Positions 39,247 to 50,003 of a stretch of 64,000 nt of DNA are shown here, in pieces. Position 1 is the first letter of the stretch. Each line of letters opens with the position of its first letter. The stretch is taken from contig JADKEH010000006.1 in assembly GCA_016718155.1 (NCBI GenBank), positions 124,001-188,000 on the forward strand. Reading direction: 5' to 3'. Below the pieces are notes generated by a model that was not told the DNA's origin, did no database searches, and saw only the letters and a list, made by a program, of their open reading frames with translations. The stretch is from Candidatus Rhodoferax randersensis. GTDB taxonomy: Bacteria; Pseudomonadota; Gammaproteobacteria; Burkholderiales; Burkholderiaceae_C. The position numbers and the translations under genes are program-made.

Positions 39247-40866
39247 ATGCAGTCTGGCGTACCAACTGAGACACCCAAAACGGCGCAGCGCATCGGCGTG
39301 CCACGTGAGGTTTATCCGGGCGAGAAGCGGGTCGCGACGGTGCCCGATGTGGTGGGCAAACTGATCAAGCTGGGCTTTTCGGTGGCGGTCGAGTCCGGAG
39401 CCGGCGATTTGGCCAACTTCAGCGACGAGGTCTACCGCGCTGCGGGTGCCGAGGTGATCGAGGGCGCGGCCAAGCTGTGGGCTGCGTCGGACATCGTCTT
39501 CAAGGTGCGCGGCCCCACAGCGGACGAAGTGGCGCTGATGCATGCAGGCCAAGCTCTGGTCAGCTTTATCTGGCCGGCACAGAATCCTGAGCTGATGCAG
39601 TTGCTCGCGGCCAGACAAGTGACTGTGCTGGCGATTGACGCGCTGCCGCGCACGCTCAGTCGCGCCCAGAAGATGGATGCGCTGACCTCCATGGCCGGCG
39701 TCAGCGGCTACCGTGCCGTCATCGAGGCGGCCAACGCCTTCGGGCGCTTCTTCAATGGTCAGATCACGGCCGCAGGCAAGGTCCCCCCGGCCAAGGTATT
39801 CATTGCCGGCGCTGGCGTGGCCGGCCTGGCAGCGATCGGTACCGCCGCCAGTCTGGGCGCCATCGTGCGTGCCAACGACACCCGCGCGGAAGTGGCGGAT
39901 CAAGTGGTCTCCTTGGGCGGCGAATTCGTCAAGGTCGACTATGTGGAAGAAGGTTCTGGCGGCGGCGGTTACGCCAAGGTGATGAGTGAGGGCTTCCAGC
40001 AGGCCCAGCGTGCGATGTACGCCAAGCAGGCGATGGAGGTGGACATCATCATCACCACCGCCCTGATCCCCGGCAAACCGGCGCCCAAGCTGATCACCGC
40101 CGAGATGGTGCAAAGCATGAAACCCGGCAGCGTGATCGTGGACATGGCCGGCGAACAGGGCGGCAATTGCGAGCTGACCGTGCCCGGTGAGGCCGTGGTG
40201 AGGCATGGCGTGACCATCGTCGGCTATACGGATCTGGCCTCGCGCCTGGCCAAACAGTCGTCCACTTTGTACGCCACCAACCTGTTTCGCCTCACCGAGG
40301 AGCTGTGCAAGACCAAGGACGGCATCATTGACGTCAACATGGAAGACGATGCTATTCGCGGCTTGACTGTGGTCAAAGAGGGCAACATTACTTGGCCGCC
40401 GCCTGCACCCAAACCCTCGGCGACACCCCCGGCTGCGGCCAAACCGGCGACCGCAGTGGTTGCCAAGAAAGCACACGGCCATGGCGCCGCCAGCGAGCCG
40501 ATGTCGCGCAACAAGCTGGCCATCATGTTTGGCGTGGCGGCAGCCTTGTTCTGGTTGATTGGCGCCAATGCACCGACGGAATTCCTGTCGCACTTCACGG
40601 TGTTCGTGCTGGCTTGCTTTGTGGGCTACATGGTGGTGTGGAACGTCAAGCCCGCACTGCACACGCCGCTCATGAGTGTTACCAACGCCATCAGCTCCAT
40701 CATCGCAATTGGCGCGCTGGTGCAGATCTCGCCGATTGTCGGTGCCGCGAATCGCCCCGATAGCCTGATCACTTGGGTGGCGGCGGCGGGCATTGTGCTG
40801 ACCGCGATCAACATGTTCGGCGGCTTTGCCGTCACCCAGCGCATGCTGGCGATGTTCCGCAAATAA
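39247..40866 (+). CDS. pntA: NAD(P) transhydrogenase subunit alpha (fused)
   Basis: PntA carries the NAD(H)-binding domain of the proton-translocating transhydrogenase, which makes NADPH from NADH. The 539-residue protein has the NAD domain (about 10-385; [24 protein letters not shown]), a Pro/Ala-rich linker (about 390-420) and four membrane helices (about 420-530). Many alphaproteobacteria split these parts; here they are fused, as in E. coli. A GGAG ribosome-binding site precedes the ATG. pntB follows after 11 bp. Confidence 0.96.
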   Translation: MQSGVPTETPKTAQRIGVPREVYPGEKRVATVPDVVGKLIKLGFSVAVESGAGDLANFSDEVYRAAGAEVIEGAAKLWAASDIVFKVRGPTADEVALMHAGQALVSFIWPAQNPELMQLLAARQVTVLAIDALPRTLSRAQKMDALTSMAGVSGYRAVIEAANAFGRFFNGQITAAGKVPPAKVFIAGAGVAGLAAIGTAASLGAIVRANDTRAEVADQVVSLGGEFVKVDYVEEGSGGGGYAKVMSEGFQQAQRAMYAKQAMEVDIIITTALIPGKPAPKLITAEMVQSMKPGSVIVDMAGEQGGNCELTVPGEAVVRHGVTIVGYTDLASRLAKQSSTLYATNLFRLTEELCKTKDGIIDVNMEDDAIRGLTVVKEGNITWPPPAPKPSATPPAAAKPATAVVAKKAHGHGAASEPMSRNKLAIMFGVAAALFWLIGANAPTEFLSHFTVFVLACFVGYMVVWNVKPALHTPLMSVTNAISSIIAIGALVQISPIVGAANRPDSLITWVAAAGIVLTAINMFGGFAVTQRMLAMFRK

Positions 40867-40877
40867 GGAGACGACCG

Positions 40878-42296
40878 ATGTCTGCAAGCCTGGCCACCGT
40901 CTCCTATATCGGAGCCACCATTCTTTTCATTCTCAGCCTGGGCGGATTGTCCAACCAGGAAACGTCGCGGCGCGGCAACCTGTACGGCATGATCGGCATG
41001 GCGCTGGCCGTGGCGGCCACCGTGTTTGGCCCGCAAGTCACCATGGCGGGCATTCCCTGGATCGTGGGCGCCATGCTGGTGGGTGGCGCCATTGGCCTGT
41101 ACGCCGCGCGTACCGTGCAAATGACCCAGATGCCCGAGCTGGTGGCGCTGATGCACAGCATGGTTGGCCTGGCCGCCATGCTGGTGGGCTTTGCCACCTT
41201 CATTGATCCCGAGGCATCCAAGGGTTTTGTCGGCGCGGCCAAGGCCATCCATGAGATGGAGATCTACATCGGCATTTTGATTGGCGCGGTCACGTTCTCT
41301 GGTTCCATCATCGCCTTTGGCAAACTTTCGGGCCGTATCGGCGGCAACCCGATGTTGCTGCCGGGACGCCACTGGATGAACCTTGCGGGCTTGCTGGTGG
41401 TGATCTGGTTTGGTCGCGAGTTTCTGGCGGCGCATTCAATTGCCGAGGCCCAACTGCCGCTGATCGTGATGACCGTGATCGCCTTGCTGTTTGGTATTCA
41501 CATGGTAATGGCCATTGGCGGCGCCGACATGCCGGTGGTGGTGTCCATGCTCAACAGCTACTCCGGCTGGGCGGCAGCGGCCACCGGCTTCATGCTGTCC
41601 AACGACTTGCTGATCGTCACAGGCGCACTGGTGGGCTCCAGCGGCGCCATTCTGTCCTACATCATGTGCAACGCCATGAACCGCAGCTTCATCAGCGTGA
41701 TTGCGGGCGGCTTCGGCACCACCAGTGCCGCGCCCAAGCCTGCCGGCGGTGCGGCTCAACCGGCGGGTGAAGTGGTGCCGGTGAACGCCACCGAGACGGC
41801 TGAACTGTTGCGCGAAGCCAAGAGCGTGATCATCGTGCCAGGCTACGGCATGGCCGTGGCACAGGCCCAGCACACCGTGTTCGAGATCACCAAGCATCTG
41901 CGCGAGAAGGGCGTCAACGTGCGCTTTGGCATTCACCCCGTAGCCGGACGCATGCCGGGCCACATGAACGTGCTGTTGGCCGAAGCCAGGGTGCCTTACG
42001 ACATCGTATTTGAGATGGATGAGTTGAATGAGGACTTTCCAAAAACCGATGTGGCGATGGTGATTGGCGCCAACGACATCGTCAACCCTGGCGCGCAAGA
42101 CGACCCCACCAGCCCGATCGCCGGCATGCCGGTGCTTGAGGTCTGGAAAGCAAAGACATCGATCGTCATGAAGCGCAGCATGGCCTCGGGTTACGCCGGG
42201 GTGGACAACCCGCTGTTCTACAAGGACAACAACCGCATGTTGTTTGGCGATGCCAAGAAGATGCTCGATGAGGTGCTGACCGCCTTGAAGGCATGA
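40878..42296 (+). CDS. pntB: NAD(P) transhydrogenase subunit beta
   Basis: PntB contributes the remaining membrane helices that move protons and the NADP(H)-binding domain. The 472-residue protein has about nine N-terminal membrane helices and a C-terminal NADP domain ([48 protein letters not shown]). The frame is open upstream into pntA, but ATG 40878 has AAGGAG 7 bp before it and gives the usual N-terminus. It forms an operon with pntA. Confidence 0.97.
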   Translation: MSASLATVSYIGATILFILSLGGLSNQETSRRGNLYGMIGMALAVAATVFGPQVTMAGIPWIVGAMLVGGAIGLYAARTVQMTQMPELVALMHSMVGLAAMLVGFATFIDPEASKGFVGAAKAIHEMEIYIGILIGAVTFSGSIIAFGKLSGRIGGNPMLLPGRHWMNLAGLLVVIWFGREFLAAHSIAEAQLPLIVMTVIALLFGIHMVMAIGGADMPVVVSMLNSYSGWAAAATGFMLSNDLLIVTGALVGSSGAILSYIMCNAMNRSFISVIAGGFGTTSAAPKPAGGAAQPAGEVVPVNATETAELLREAKSVIIVPGYGMAVAQAQHTVFEITKHLREKGVNVRFGIHPVAGRMPGHMNVLLAEARVPYDIVFEMDELNEDFPKTDVAMVIGANDIVNPGAQDDPTSPIAGMPVLEVWKAKTSIVMKRSMASGYAGVDNPLFYKDNNRMLFGDAKKMLDEVLTALKA

Positions 42297-42433
42297 CGCC
42301 GCAGGGGAACCGCCCGGGCGTGCCGGTTTTAGAGCTTTGACTCTCAAAACTACTAGGGAAAACACAGCACACGCGAGCCGCCTTCGAGCCGACAATTCCG
42401 CCGACCGTTTTACCTAATCTGGAGACTTATCCC

Positions 42434-44107
42434 ATGACCGAGCGTATCTGGCTAAAGAGCTACCCCAAGGGCGTACCCGCCGATATCGACACCAGCAAGT
42501 ACAGCTCGGTGGTCGAGATGATGGAGGAGAGCTTCAAGAAGTTCGCCGACAAAACAGCCTACAGCTTCATGGGCAAAAACCAGACTTACGCGCAGACCGA
42601 CAGCCTGAGCGAAGCGTTTGGCGTCTACCTGCAAGGCCTGGGCCTGGTCAAGGGTGACCGTGTGGCGGTCATGATGCCCAACGTGCTGCAGTACCCGATT
42701 GCGGTGGCAGGCATCCTGCGTGCTGGCCTGGTTCTGGTCAATGTCAACCCGCTGTACACCCCGCGCGAGCTCGAGCACCAGCTTAAGGACTCTGGCGCCA
42801 AGGCCATCGTCATTTTGGAGAACTTTGCCAGCACGCTGGAAAAGTGTCTGGCCGCAACACCAGTCAAGCACATCGTGTTGTGCGCCATGGGCGACCAGTT
42901 GGGCCTGATCAAGGGCGCCTTGGTTAACTACGTGGTGCGCAGCAAGAAGAAGCTGGTACCCGCGTTTTCGTTGCCCACGGCGGTTCGTTTCAATGCGGCC
43001 ATTGCCAAAGGCAGCAGTGGCAAGCTTAAAAAGGCCACGATCAAGCCTGATGATGTCGCGGTCTTGCAGTACACCGGCGGCACCACTGGTGTCTCCAAAG
43101 GCGCCACGCTGCTGCAGCGCAACCTGGTCGCCAACTTATTGCAGGCCGACGCCTGGAATGGCCCGATGCTGCAGAAGATCCCGGCCAGCGAGCAGGCCGC
43201 ACTGGTCTGCGCCTTGCCGCTGTATCACATTTTTGCGTTCACGGTCGGCATGATGATGTCGATGCGAATTGGCGGCAAACTGATCCTGATCCCCAATCCA
43301 CGCGACATGGTGGCAGTGCTGGGTGAATTGGCCAAGCACACCATACACATCTTTCCGGCGGTCAATACGCTGTTCAACGGGCTGGCCAATCACCCCGACT
43401 TCAACAAGGTGGACTGGAGTCACTTGGTGGTGTCGCCGGGTGGCGGCACGGCGGTGCAAAGCGCCGTCGCCAAGCTGTGGTTTGAGAAGACCAATTGCGC
43501 TATTTGCGAAGGTTATGGTCTGAGCGAAACTTCCCCCATTGCCACCTCCAATCCGGCTACCGCGACCGAGTACTCGGGCACCATCGGCGTGCCGGTGTCG
43601 AGCACCGACATCAAACTGCTTGATGACGACGGCGTTGAAGTGGCCATGGGTCAGCCGGGCGAAATCGCCATCAAGGGCCCGCAAGTGATGGCCGGTTACT
43701 GGCAGCGCCCGGATGAAACCGCCAAATCCATGACCCCCGACGGATTCTTCAAAACCGGCGACGTTGGCGTGATGGACGAGCGCGGCTACTTCAAAATTGT
43801 CGACCGCAAGAAGGACATGATTCTGGTCAGTGGCTTCAATGTCTACCCGACCGAGCTGGAAGACGTGGTGTCCTCCATGCCCGGCGTGATGGAGTGCGCC
43901 TGCGTTGGCGTGGCCGATGCCAAGACCGGTGAAGCCGTCAAGCTGGTGATCGTCAAGAAGGATCAGGCAGTGACGGAGGCGCAGGTGCGCGCCTTCTGCA
44001 AGGAAAACCTGACCGGCTACAAGCAGCCCAAGGTGGTGGAGTTTCGAGCAGAACTGCCCAAGACACCGGTGGGCAAGATTTTGCGGCGCGAGTTGCGGGA
44101 CAAATAG
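42434..44107 (+). CDS. fadD: Long-chain fatty acid-CoA ligase
   Basis: FadD activates fatty acids to acyl-CoA through an acyl-adenylate, feeding beta-oxidation. The 557-residue protein has the AMP-binding motif YTGGTTGVSKGA (about residues 213-224), GYGLSETSP, the FadD linker (YFKIVDRKKDMILVSGFNVYP) and the C-terminal catalytic Lys region (TPVGKILRRELR). GGAG lies upstream. The 137-bp gap after pntB includes no clear terminator, so cotranscription is possible but not shown. Confidence 0.95.
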   Translation: MTERIWLKSYPKGVPADIDTSKYSSVVEMMEESFKKFADKTAYSFMGKNQTYAQTDSLSEAFGVYLQGLGLVKGDRVAVMMPNVLQYPIAVAGILRAGLVLVNVNPLYTPRELEHQLKDSGAKAIVILENFASTLEKCLAATPVKHIVLCAMGDQLGLIKGALVNYVVRSKKKLVPAFSLPTAVRFNAAIAKGSSGKLKKATIKPDDVAVLQYTGGTTGVSKGATLLQRNLVANLLQADAWNGPMLQKIPASEQAALVCALPLYHIFAFTVGMMMSMRIGGKLILIPNPRDMVAVLGELAKHTIHIFPAVNTLFNGLANHPDFNKVDWSHLVVSPGGGTAVQSAVAKLWFEKTNCAICEGYGLSETSPIATSNPATATEYSGTIGVPVSSTDIKLLDDDGVEVAMGQPGEIAIKGPQVMAGYWQRPDETAKSMTPDGFFKTGDVGVMDERGYFKIVDRKKDMILVSGFNVYPTELEDVVSSMPGVMECACVGVADAKTGEAVKLVIVKKDQAVTEAQVRAFCKENLTGYKQPKVVEFRAELPKTPVGKILRRELRDK

Positions 44108-44127
44108 ACCTTCTCCGGCTCCATGAA

Positions 44128-44149
44128 AGGGCGGCCTGCGGGCCGCCTT
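44128..44149 (+). terminator. Hairpin after fadD
   Basis: GGCGGCC (44130-44136) pairs with GGCCGCC (44141-44147), closed by a TGCG loop. Only short Ts follow, so it is a weak intrinsic terminator or a processing site. Confidence 0.5.
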
Positions 44150-44647
44150 GTGCCATGTTGTTGGACCACTTTTGAGGTCTATGCGGTCGGTTGACCAGGG
44201 AGGTTTGCGGCGGTAGGGGCGTGCCAGCAAAGTCGAGTCGGCTGGCGCACAAACGGTGCAAAAATGGCTGGACCCAATGCCATGATCGGGCGTAGAATGC
44301 GCACGTTGCTGCAATTTGCTTTCCTTTGCAGTAGCTGAAGTCTGACACGGTCTGCGGCACCTCACTCGCCGTCCCCGCACCTCCTTGGCCGATAGTACCG
44401 GCCCTTCCGGTCGTCAAACTCCCCCAGCGGCGAGCTTTACCTCCGGTCTCATTCTTCTCCTCACGACCGAACCCAAGACCTGGGCCCAGGAAACGGATTA
44501 ATCTCTGGTTCATCAAGCCCCGGTCCCCCTGTATACCTGGCTGTAGCCAAGTGTCAGTTCCGTTGATGGTTTTTTAACCCGGACCGTCATTCCCCCCGCG
44601 CCGCGTGGTTCATTGAAACCGCAGTCGCTTTTTTGAAAGATCCCAAA
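44150..44647 (+). promoter_or_regulatory. Long leader region and candidate promoter of the RRM gene
   Basis: No gene is supported between the fadD hairpin and the RRM start. A candidate promoter is -35 TGGACC (44269-44274), 18-bp spacer, -10 TAGAAT (44293-44298), which would give a leader of about 340 nt. It is C/T-rich (for example CCGTCCCCGCACCTCC) and ends in a run of Ts before the start. Long leaders are usual for cold-inducible or autoregulated RNA-binding proteins, so post-transcriptional control is likely but unproven. Confidence 0.45.
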
Positions 44648-44986
44648 ATGGGCAAGAAACTTTACGTCGGCAACCTCTCCTACTCGGTAGACGACCAATC
44701 CCTGAATCAGAACTTTTCCGACTTCGGCACCGTCTCGTCGGCCAAGGTCATGATGGACCGCGACAGCGGCCGCTCCAAAGGCTTCGGCTTTGTGGAAATG
44801 TCGAGCGACGCGGAAGCCCAGGCGGCTATCAGCGGCATGAACGGCAAATCGGTCGATGGCCGTGACATGGTGGTCAATGAAGCCCGTCCGATGGAACCGC
44901 GTACCGGTGGTTTCGGTGGCGGCGGTGGTGGCGGTCGTCGCGACGGCGGCGGTGGCGGCTATGGCGGCGGTGGCAATCGCTACTGA
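44648..44986 (+). CDS. Glycine-rich RRM RNA-binding protein
   Basis: A 112-residue protein with one RNA-recognition motif: RNP2 LYVGNL (residues 4-9) and RNP1 KGFGFVEM, followed by an Arg/Gly-rich tail (GGFGGGGGGGRRDGGG, ending NRY). It resembles cyanobacterial Rbp and plant glycine-rich proteins, which bind RNA and often respond to cold. ATG 44648 is chosen because it gives the conserved start MGKKLYVG; an upstream ATG at 44633 adds five residues. It is monocistronic with its own terminator. Confidence 0.93.
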   Translation: MGKKLYVGNLSYSVDDQSLNQNFSDFGTVSSAKVMMDRDSGRSKGFGFVEMSSDAEAQAAISGMNGKSVDGRDMVVNEARPMEPRTGGFGGGGGGGRRDGGGGGYGGGGNRY

Positions 44987-45003
44987 AGTCTGCACCTCAG
45001 CTT

Positions 45004-45035
45004 GAAAAAACCGGCCTCCTGGCCGGTTTTTTTTG
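45004..45035. terminator. Bidirectional terminator between RRM gene and mtnP
   Basis: AAAAAACCGGCC (45005-45016) pairs with GGCCGGTTTTTT (45021-45032) around a 4-nt loop. T-tracts occur on both strands, so it can end both the RRM transcript and the convergent mtn operon. Confidence 0.92.
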
Positions 45036-45090
45036 CCTGACGCAATGCTGCTGAGGTAAAGCTTGTCCGGAATCTCGCTTTCGTCGCGGT

Positions 45091-45852
45091 TTATGGGCTG
45101 AGCCTGGCCACTCTCGGAATCGCATCCATCAAAAGCCCGGTCACCTTCCTGGCGTTCTCGTTGAACACTGCCAGAATGGCGTCCCAAGTGACCGGCTCCT
45201 CGTCCATCTTCCAACAGTCGTAGTCGGTGCTCATGGCCACGGCTGCATAGGGAATGCCGGCCTCATTGGCCAGCGCCGCTTCGGTGGCGACCGACATGTT
45301 GATGATGTCGGCACCCCAGGCGCGAAACATCCTGGACTCGGCGCGGGTCGAGAAGCGCGGCCCTTCGATGGTGACGACGGTGCCGCTTCGGTGAAAGGTC
45401 AGGCCGCGTTGTGCGCAGGCGTCGATCAGGATGGCGCGCAGCTGCGCATCAAAGGGCTCGGCCATGGGGGTGTGCACCGGTTGGTGGGGTGCGAAGCACT
45501 CGTGAAAGCTCATCGCGCGCTGCTTGGTGAAATCGATGAACTGGTCAATGATGACCAGGTCGCCGCGCTGGATTTCCTCGCGCAACGAACCCACGGCAGT
45601 GGTGGCCAGGATGTGGCGGCAACCGGCATCCTTGAGTGCCTGGATGTTGGCCCGGTAGTTCACCTGGCTGGGGGGTTGCGTGTGTTCGCGCCCATGGCGC
45701 GCCAGCAGCGCCACCTCCACGCCGCCGATCTGCCCTAGCCTCAGCGGCGCGGACGGCGCGCCCCAGGCGGTGCCGACGGTCTGATCGCGCGGCTGCTCCA
45801 GGATGTCGGGGTTGTCCAGACCGCTGCCGCCGATGATGCCGACTTTGCTCAT
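45091..45852 (-). CDS. mtnP: 5'-methylthioadenosine phosphorylase family protein
   Basis: MtnP phosphorolyses methylthioadenosine, a by-product of polyamine and homoserine-lactone synthesis, to adenine and methylthioribose-1-phosphate. The 253-residue protein starts with VGIIGGSGL and contains the phosphate loop (LLARHGREHTQPP), VVTIEGPRFSTRAES, and NMSVATEAALANEAGI, typical of this family. Some close relatives prefer methylthioinosine; this cannot be settled by eye. It is the last gene of corA-mtnA-aldolase-mtnP, overlapping the aldolase gene by 4 bp. Confidence 0.9.
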   Translation of the reverse strand: MSKVGIIGGSGLDNPDILEQPRDQTVGTAWGAPSAPLRLGQIGGVEVALLARHGREHTQPPSQVNYRANIQALKDAGCRHILATTAVGSLREEIQRGDLVIIDQFIDFTKQRAMSFHECFAPHQPVHTPMAEPFDAQLRAILIDACAQRGLTFHRSGTVVTIEGPRFSTRAESRMFRAWGADIINMSVATEAALANEAGIPYAAVAMSTDYDCWKMDEEPVTWDAILAVFNENARKVTGLLMDAIPRVARLSP

Positions 45853-46457
45853 GCTTGCTGACTCCTCTTGAATGTGTTGACCAACAGCGCCAGGGTCGAG
45901 GCGATGTCGGCGCCATAGGCCACCACGCCTTCATCGTGCCCGGCCATGGCAAACAGCGCGGGCAGTTCAGGGTGGGCCTGCACCAGTTGCGCCACCGATT
46001 GCGCCATGGCCGGTGTGCCATACGGCACGTCGGCGGGGGTGTGCGCCGCGTGCTGTTGCACCAGCATGTCGAACAGGCTGCGGCTGTGCACGTGCATCAC
46101 ACAATGCGCTTCGGGCTTGGTCTGGTAGATGGCGCCGTGCGTCATCGATTCGGACGAGGCGCTCACCGGCCCGCGTGAACACACCCAGTTGCGCTCGGCA
46201 CTGAAGTCCTCCACCAGACAGTAGTGCGCCAGCGACAGCTCGCGCAGGCTGCCGGTGCCACTGCCGGTGATGGTAAAGCTCGACCCGGCGCCGCGCAGGC
46301 TCAGGTTACCGTAGCCCACGCCGTCCGGATAGGCGCCAATCAGGCCGAGATCATGCAGGGCCGTGCGCGCGCAGTTGAGGCTGTCCCATTCTGGCGAGGT
46401 GGCCATCTCGCCGTGCTGGTGTTGCGCCTGGTAGTGGATGACGCCGTCGTCTGTCAT
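45849..46457 (-). CDS. Class II aldolase/adducin-family protein in MTA salvage operon
   Basis: A 202-residue class II aldolase-fold protein. The metal-binding HxH is in CVMHVHSRSLFDML and a third His follows in AMAGHDEGVVAYG; glycine-rich segments GYGNLSLRG and ITGSGTG bind the phosphate. Between mtnA and mtnP its substrate is probably methylthioribulose-1-phosphate. Two reactions are possible: dehydration as by MtnB, or aldol cleavage to DHAP and methylthioacetaldehyde as by the Ald2 type. No mtnC or mtnD is in the window, which favours the aldolase route weakly. Confidence 0.78.
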   Translation of the reverse strand: MTDDGVIHYQAQHQHGEMATSPEWDSLNCARTALHDLGLIGAYPDGVGYGNLSLRGAGSSFTITGSGTGSLRELSLAHYCLVEDFSAERNWVCSRGPVSASSESMTHGAIYQTKPEAHCVMHVHSRSLFDMLVQQHAAHTPADVPYGTPAMAQSVAQLVQAHPELPALFAMAGHDEGVVAYGADIASTLALLVNTFKRSQQA

Positions 46458-46466
46458 GGCGAAACC

Positions 46467-47569
<1,103 letters not shown>

Positions 47570-47573
<4 letters not shown>

Positions 47574-48556
47574 TTCAACCAACCGCGTTTGCGGAAGTAC
47601 CACATCGGCACCAGTGCGCTGGCCACCATCACCGCCAGGGCGTAGGGGTAGCCCATGGACCAGTCCAGTTCGGGCATGAACTTGAAGTTCATGCCGTAGA
47701 TGCTGGCAATGAGAGTGGGCGGCAGCAAGGCCACGCTGGCCACCGAAAAGATCTTGATGATCTTGTTCTGGTTGATGTTGATGAAACCCACCGTGGCGTC
47801 CATCAGGAAGTTGATCTTGTCGAACAGAAAAGCAGTGTGCGAATCGAGCGAGTCGATGTCGCGCAGGATCTGGCGCGCTTCCTCGAACTGCTCGCCGTTG
47901 AGCATTTTGCTGCGCATCATGAAGCTGACCGCGCGCCGCGTGTCCATCACGTTGCGCCGGATGCGACCGTTCATGTCTTCGTGGCGGGCAATGGCGCCGA
48001 GCACCTCACCGGCCAGCGCATCGGTCACGTCGCCGGACAGCACCTTGGTACTGACCTTTTCCAGCTCGTCATAAATGCCCTCCAATGTGTCGGCAGAATA
48101 CTCGGCATCGGCATCAAACAGCTTGAGCAAGACCTCTTTGGCGTCTTCTATCAGACCGGGCGCACGGCGCGCCCGCATGCGCAGCAGGCGAAACACCGGC
48201 ACGTCTTCGTCGTGAATGGAAAACAGCACGCCCTTGCTCTTGAGTTCGTCGTTGACCAGGTTCAGGATGAAGGCCACGCGCACGGTGCGCGGCTCGTCTT
48301 CGTCGGCGATCAGGAAGTCACTGCGGATGTGCAGCTCGCCGTTGTCTTCGGCGTAGAAGCGGGCGGATTCCTCGATGTCCTCGTCCATCGCATCCTCCGG
48401 GATGGACAGGCCGTAATACTGTTTGACCCAGCGCTTCTCTTCGGGCGTGGGCGATTCGAGGTCCACCCAGATGGGTTGAAAGCGGGATAGCTCCTCCAGG
48501 GATTCAATTTCTTCCTGGAACAGCCGCCCGTTGGCGAGCGTGAAGATGTTGAGCAT
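47570..48556 (-). CDS. corA: Magnesium/cobalt transporter CorA
   Basis: CorA is a pentameric inner membrane channel for Mg2+ (and Co2+/Ni2+). The 328-residue protein has a large acidic N-terminal cytoplasmic domain, a long stalk helix, and two C-terminal membrane helices bracketing the signature YGMNFKFMPELDW (pore GMN motif). It ends with a basic tail (FRKRGWLK). It is the first gene of the operon with mtnA, the aldolase and mtnP; a link between Mg2+ and salvage is not obvious, though MTA enzymes use phosphate esters and metals. Confidence 0.95.
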
Positions 48557-48714
48557 GGCAATTTAATTGGGGTCAGATTCCAATTATTCGGTGCAGGTAG
48601 CAGTGGTACTGAGCAGCTTTCGAACAATTGGCGTGAACCCAATCAAATTCGAAAGCTACCGACTGGGGTAGTTTTCCAAGGAATTCGCTCCGGAGTTTGA
48701 ATGGCGAAATTATC
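48557..48714 (-). promoter_or_regulatory. Structured leader and candidate promoter of corA operon
   Basis: On the minus strand a -10-like GATAAT lies at 48714-48709 (-35 not clear), giving a leader of about 145 nt. The leader has a perfect 10-bp inverted repeat (AGCTTTCGAA 48615-48624 / TTCGAAAGCT 48648-48657) with a nested ATTGG/CCAAT, and a second 7-bp one near the start codon (TAATTGG 48564-48570 / CCAATTA 48580-48586). These could regulate corA translation or be remnants of a REP-type element. Confidence 0.45.
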
Positions 48715-49092
48715 GCACTCGAGGGCGGCAAAGGCGTGCAATCCGAGCGAATATGTGACGATCACAACTCAAGCCGGGTCTATCAAGCGGCAAATCAGGT
48801 GCCGTTGGTCTGAGAAGGAGGGGTTTGCCCGGTTTGGGGAGGGCCGGTGGCGCTCGATACGGCGGGCACCAGGTGAACCAAGTGTTTGCAGCGCCTCTTG
48901 CATTATGGTCCCAAAAGAACGCCAAATAGGGGCATGTCCTACTTTGCTGCGAAGCAATAAATAAAGGGTTTGCATTTCCAGATGTGGCTAGGCATAGTGA
49001 AGCCGACAGTTCCATTTCCCGAAGTCTTGGTTTTGTCGGTCGATCGGTGGTGCCGGTCGGCTTTTTCTACCCTGAGCAACCGGAGGTTATTT
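48715..49092. promoter_or_regulatory. Gene-free corA-hpf intergenic region with candidate hpf promoter
   Basis: Short open frames here (for example 48701-48964 plus and 48710-49015 minus) have no recognisable product, weak starts and arginine/proline-rich composition, so none is called. A possible hpf promoter is TTGCAT (48970-48975), 17-bp spacer, CATAGT (48993-48998), about 95 bp upstream of hpf. The rpoN gene that often precedes hpf is absent. Confidence 0.45.
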
Positions 49093-49425
49093 ATGAACTT
49101 GACGATCAGCGGTCATCACCTTGAAGTTACACCCGCCCTGCGCAATTACGTTACGACCAAGCTTGATCGGATCACTCGCCACTTTGACCAGGTCGTGGAC
49201 GTCAAGGTGTTGTTGACTGTTGAGAAGCAAAAGGAGAAGGAGCGACGGCAAAGGGCGGAGTGCAACATTCATGTGAAGGGCAATGACCTGTTCGCCGAGA
49301 GTTCACATGCCGATTTGTACGCCGCAGTGGATGAGCTGGTTGACAAGCTGGACCGCCAGGTCGGACGCCACAAGGACCGGATCCAGGACCATCACCATGA
49401 TCCCGCCAAGCGCCTGATGCAATAG
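49093..49425 (+). CDS. hpf: Ribosome hibernation promoting factor HPF (short form)
   Basis: HPF binds the 30S subunit in stationary phase and helps form inactive 100S ribosomes. The 110-residue protein matches the short family ([55 protein letters not shown]) and lacks the C-terminal dimerisation domain of long HPF. ATG 49093 follows GGAGG. It lies just before ptsN, the normal order in proteobacteria. Confidence 0.95.
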   Translation: MNLTISGHHLEVTPALRNYVTTKLDRITRHFDQVVDVKVLLTVEKQKEKERRQRAECNIHVKGNDLFAESSHADLYAAVDELVDKLDRQVGRHKDRIQDHHHDPAKRLMQ

Positions 49426-49444
49426 CAGGCGTTGCCTAGCACCG

Positions 49445-49472
49445 GCCGCGCCAGTTATCGCGCGGCTTTTTT
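49445..49472 (+). terminator. Rho-independent terminator between hpf and ptsN
   Basis: GCCGCGC (49445-49451) pairs with GCGCGGC (49460-49466), loop of 8 nt, followed by TTTTTT (49467-49472). Confidence 0.88.
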
Positions 49473-49493
49473 GTGCATAATCAGGCCCAAACC

Positions 49494-49961
49494 ATGAACC
49501 GACTCTCGTCCATTCTGCCTGCCTCGCACGTGCTTGTGAGTGTTGATTCCACCAGCAAGAAGCGCGCTTTTGAGGAAGCGGGGTTGTTGTTTGAGAACCT
49601 GCATGGCCTGAGCCGAGCCCTGGTAACCGACAGTCTGTTCTCGCGCGAGCGGCTGGGGTCAACCGGCTTGGGCCACGGCGTCGCCATTCCTCACGGCCGT
49701 ATCAAGGGCCTGAAAGCGCCCATGGCGGCGGTCTTCCTGCTGTCCGAGGCGATAGGTTTTGATGCTCCGGACGACCAACCGGTTCGCCTGATGATATTTC
49801 TGCTGGTGCCCGAGGCGGCAACCCAGAAGCACCTTGAAATTCTCTCCGAAATCGCGGAACTGCTCAGTGACGCATCGCTGCGCGACCGGTTGACCCTGTG
49901 TACCAGCGCGGACGAGTTACATGGGCTGATTGCCAACTGGCAGTCCGCACAGGTCGTCTAG
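49494..49961 (+). CDS. ptsN: Nitrogen-PTS phosphoacceptor EIIA (PtsN)
   Basis: PtsN is the last phosphoacceptor of the nitrogen-related phosphotransferase chain and regulates potassium and nitrogen metabolism through protein contacts. The 155-residue EIIA domain has the active-site His in STGLGHGVAIPHGRI. ATG 49494 (MNRLSSILP) matches the family start; an upstream ATG at 49473 abuts the terminator. hprK follows 42 bp later, suggesting that HPr phosphorylation and PtsN are controlled together. Confidence 0.93.
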   Translation: MNRLSSILPASHVLVSVDSTSKKRAFEEAGLLFENLHGLSRALVTDSLFSRERLGSTGLGHGVAIPHGRIKGLKAPMAAVFLLSEAIGFDAPDDQPVRLMIFLLVPEAATQKHLEILSEIAELLSDASLRDRLTLCTSADELHGLIANWQSAQVV

Positions 49962-50003
49962 GCCTGTCCGGGGGCGATTACCGCGTCGGTCCTCGCGAAT
50001 CAC

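Noticed and set aside
38938..40887. Long minus-strand open frame (649 aa) opposite pntA
   Set aside because: Antisense shadow caused by GC-rich codon bias; pntA is unmistakable.
42326..42336. GTTTTAGAGCT, like the start of a Cas9-type repeat
   Set aside because: Single occurrence, no array and no cas genes; chance match in the pntB-fadD spacer.
44513..45214. 233-residue minus-strand frame opposite the RRM gene
   Set aside because: Ala/Thr-rich shadow spanning a clear bidirectional terminator.
48701..48964. 87-residue plus-strand open frame in the corA-hpf gap
   Set aside because: No recognisable motif, and overlapping frames on both strands have similar random composition.
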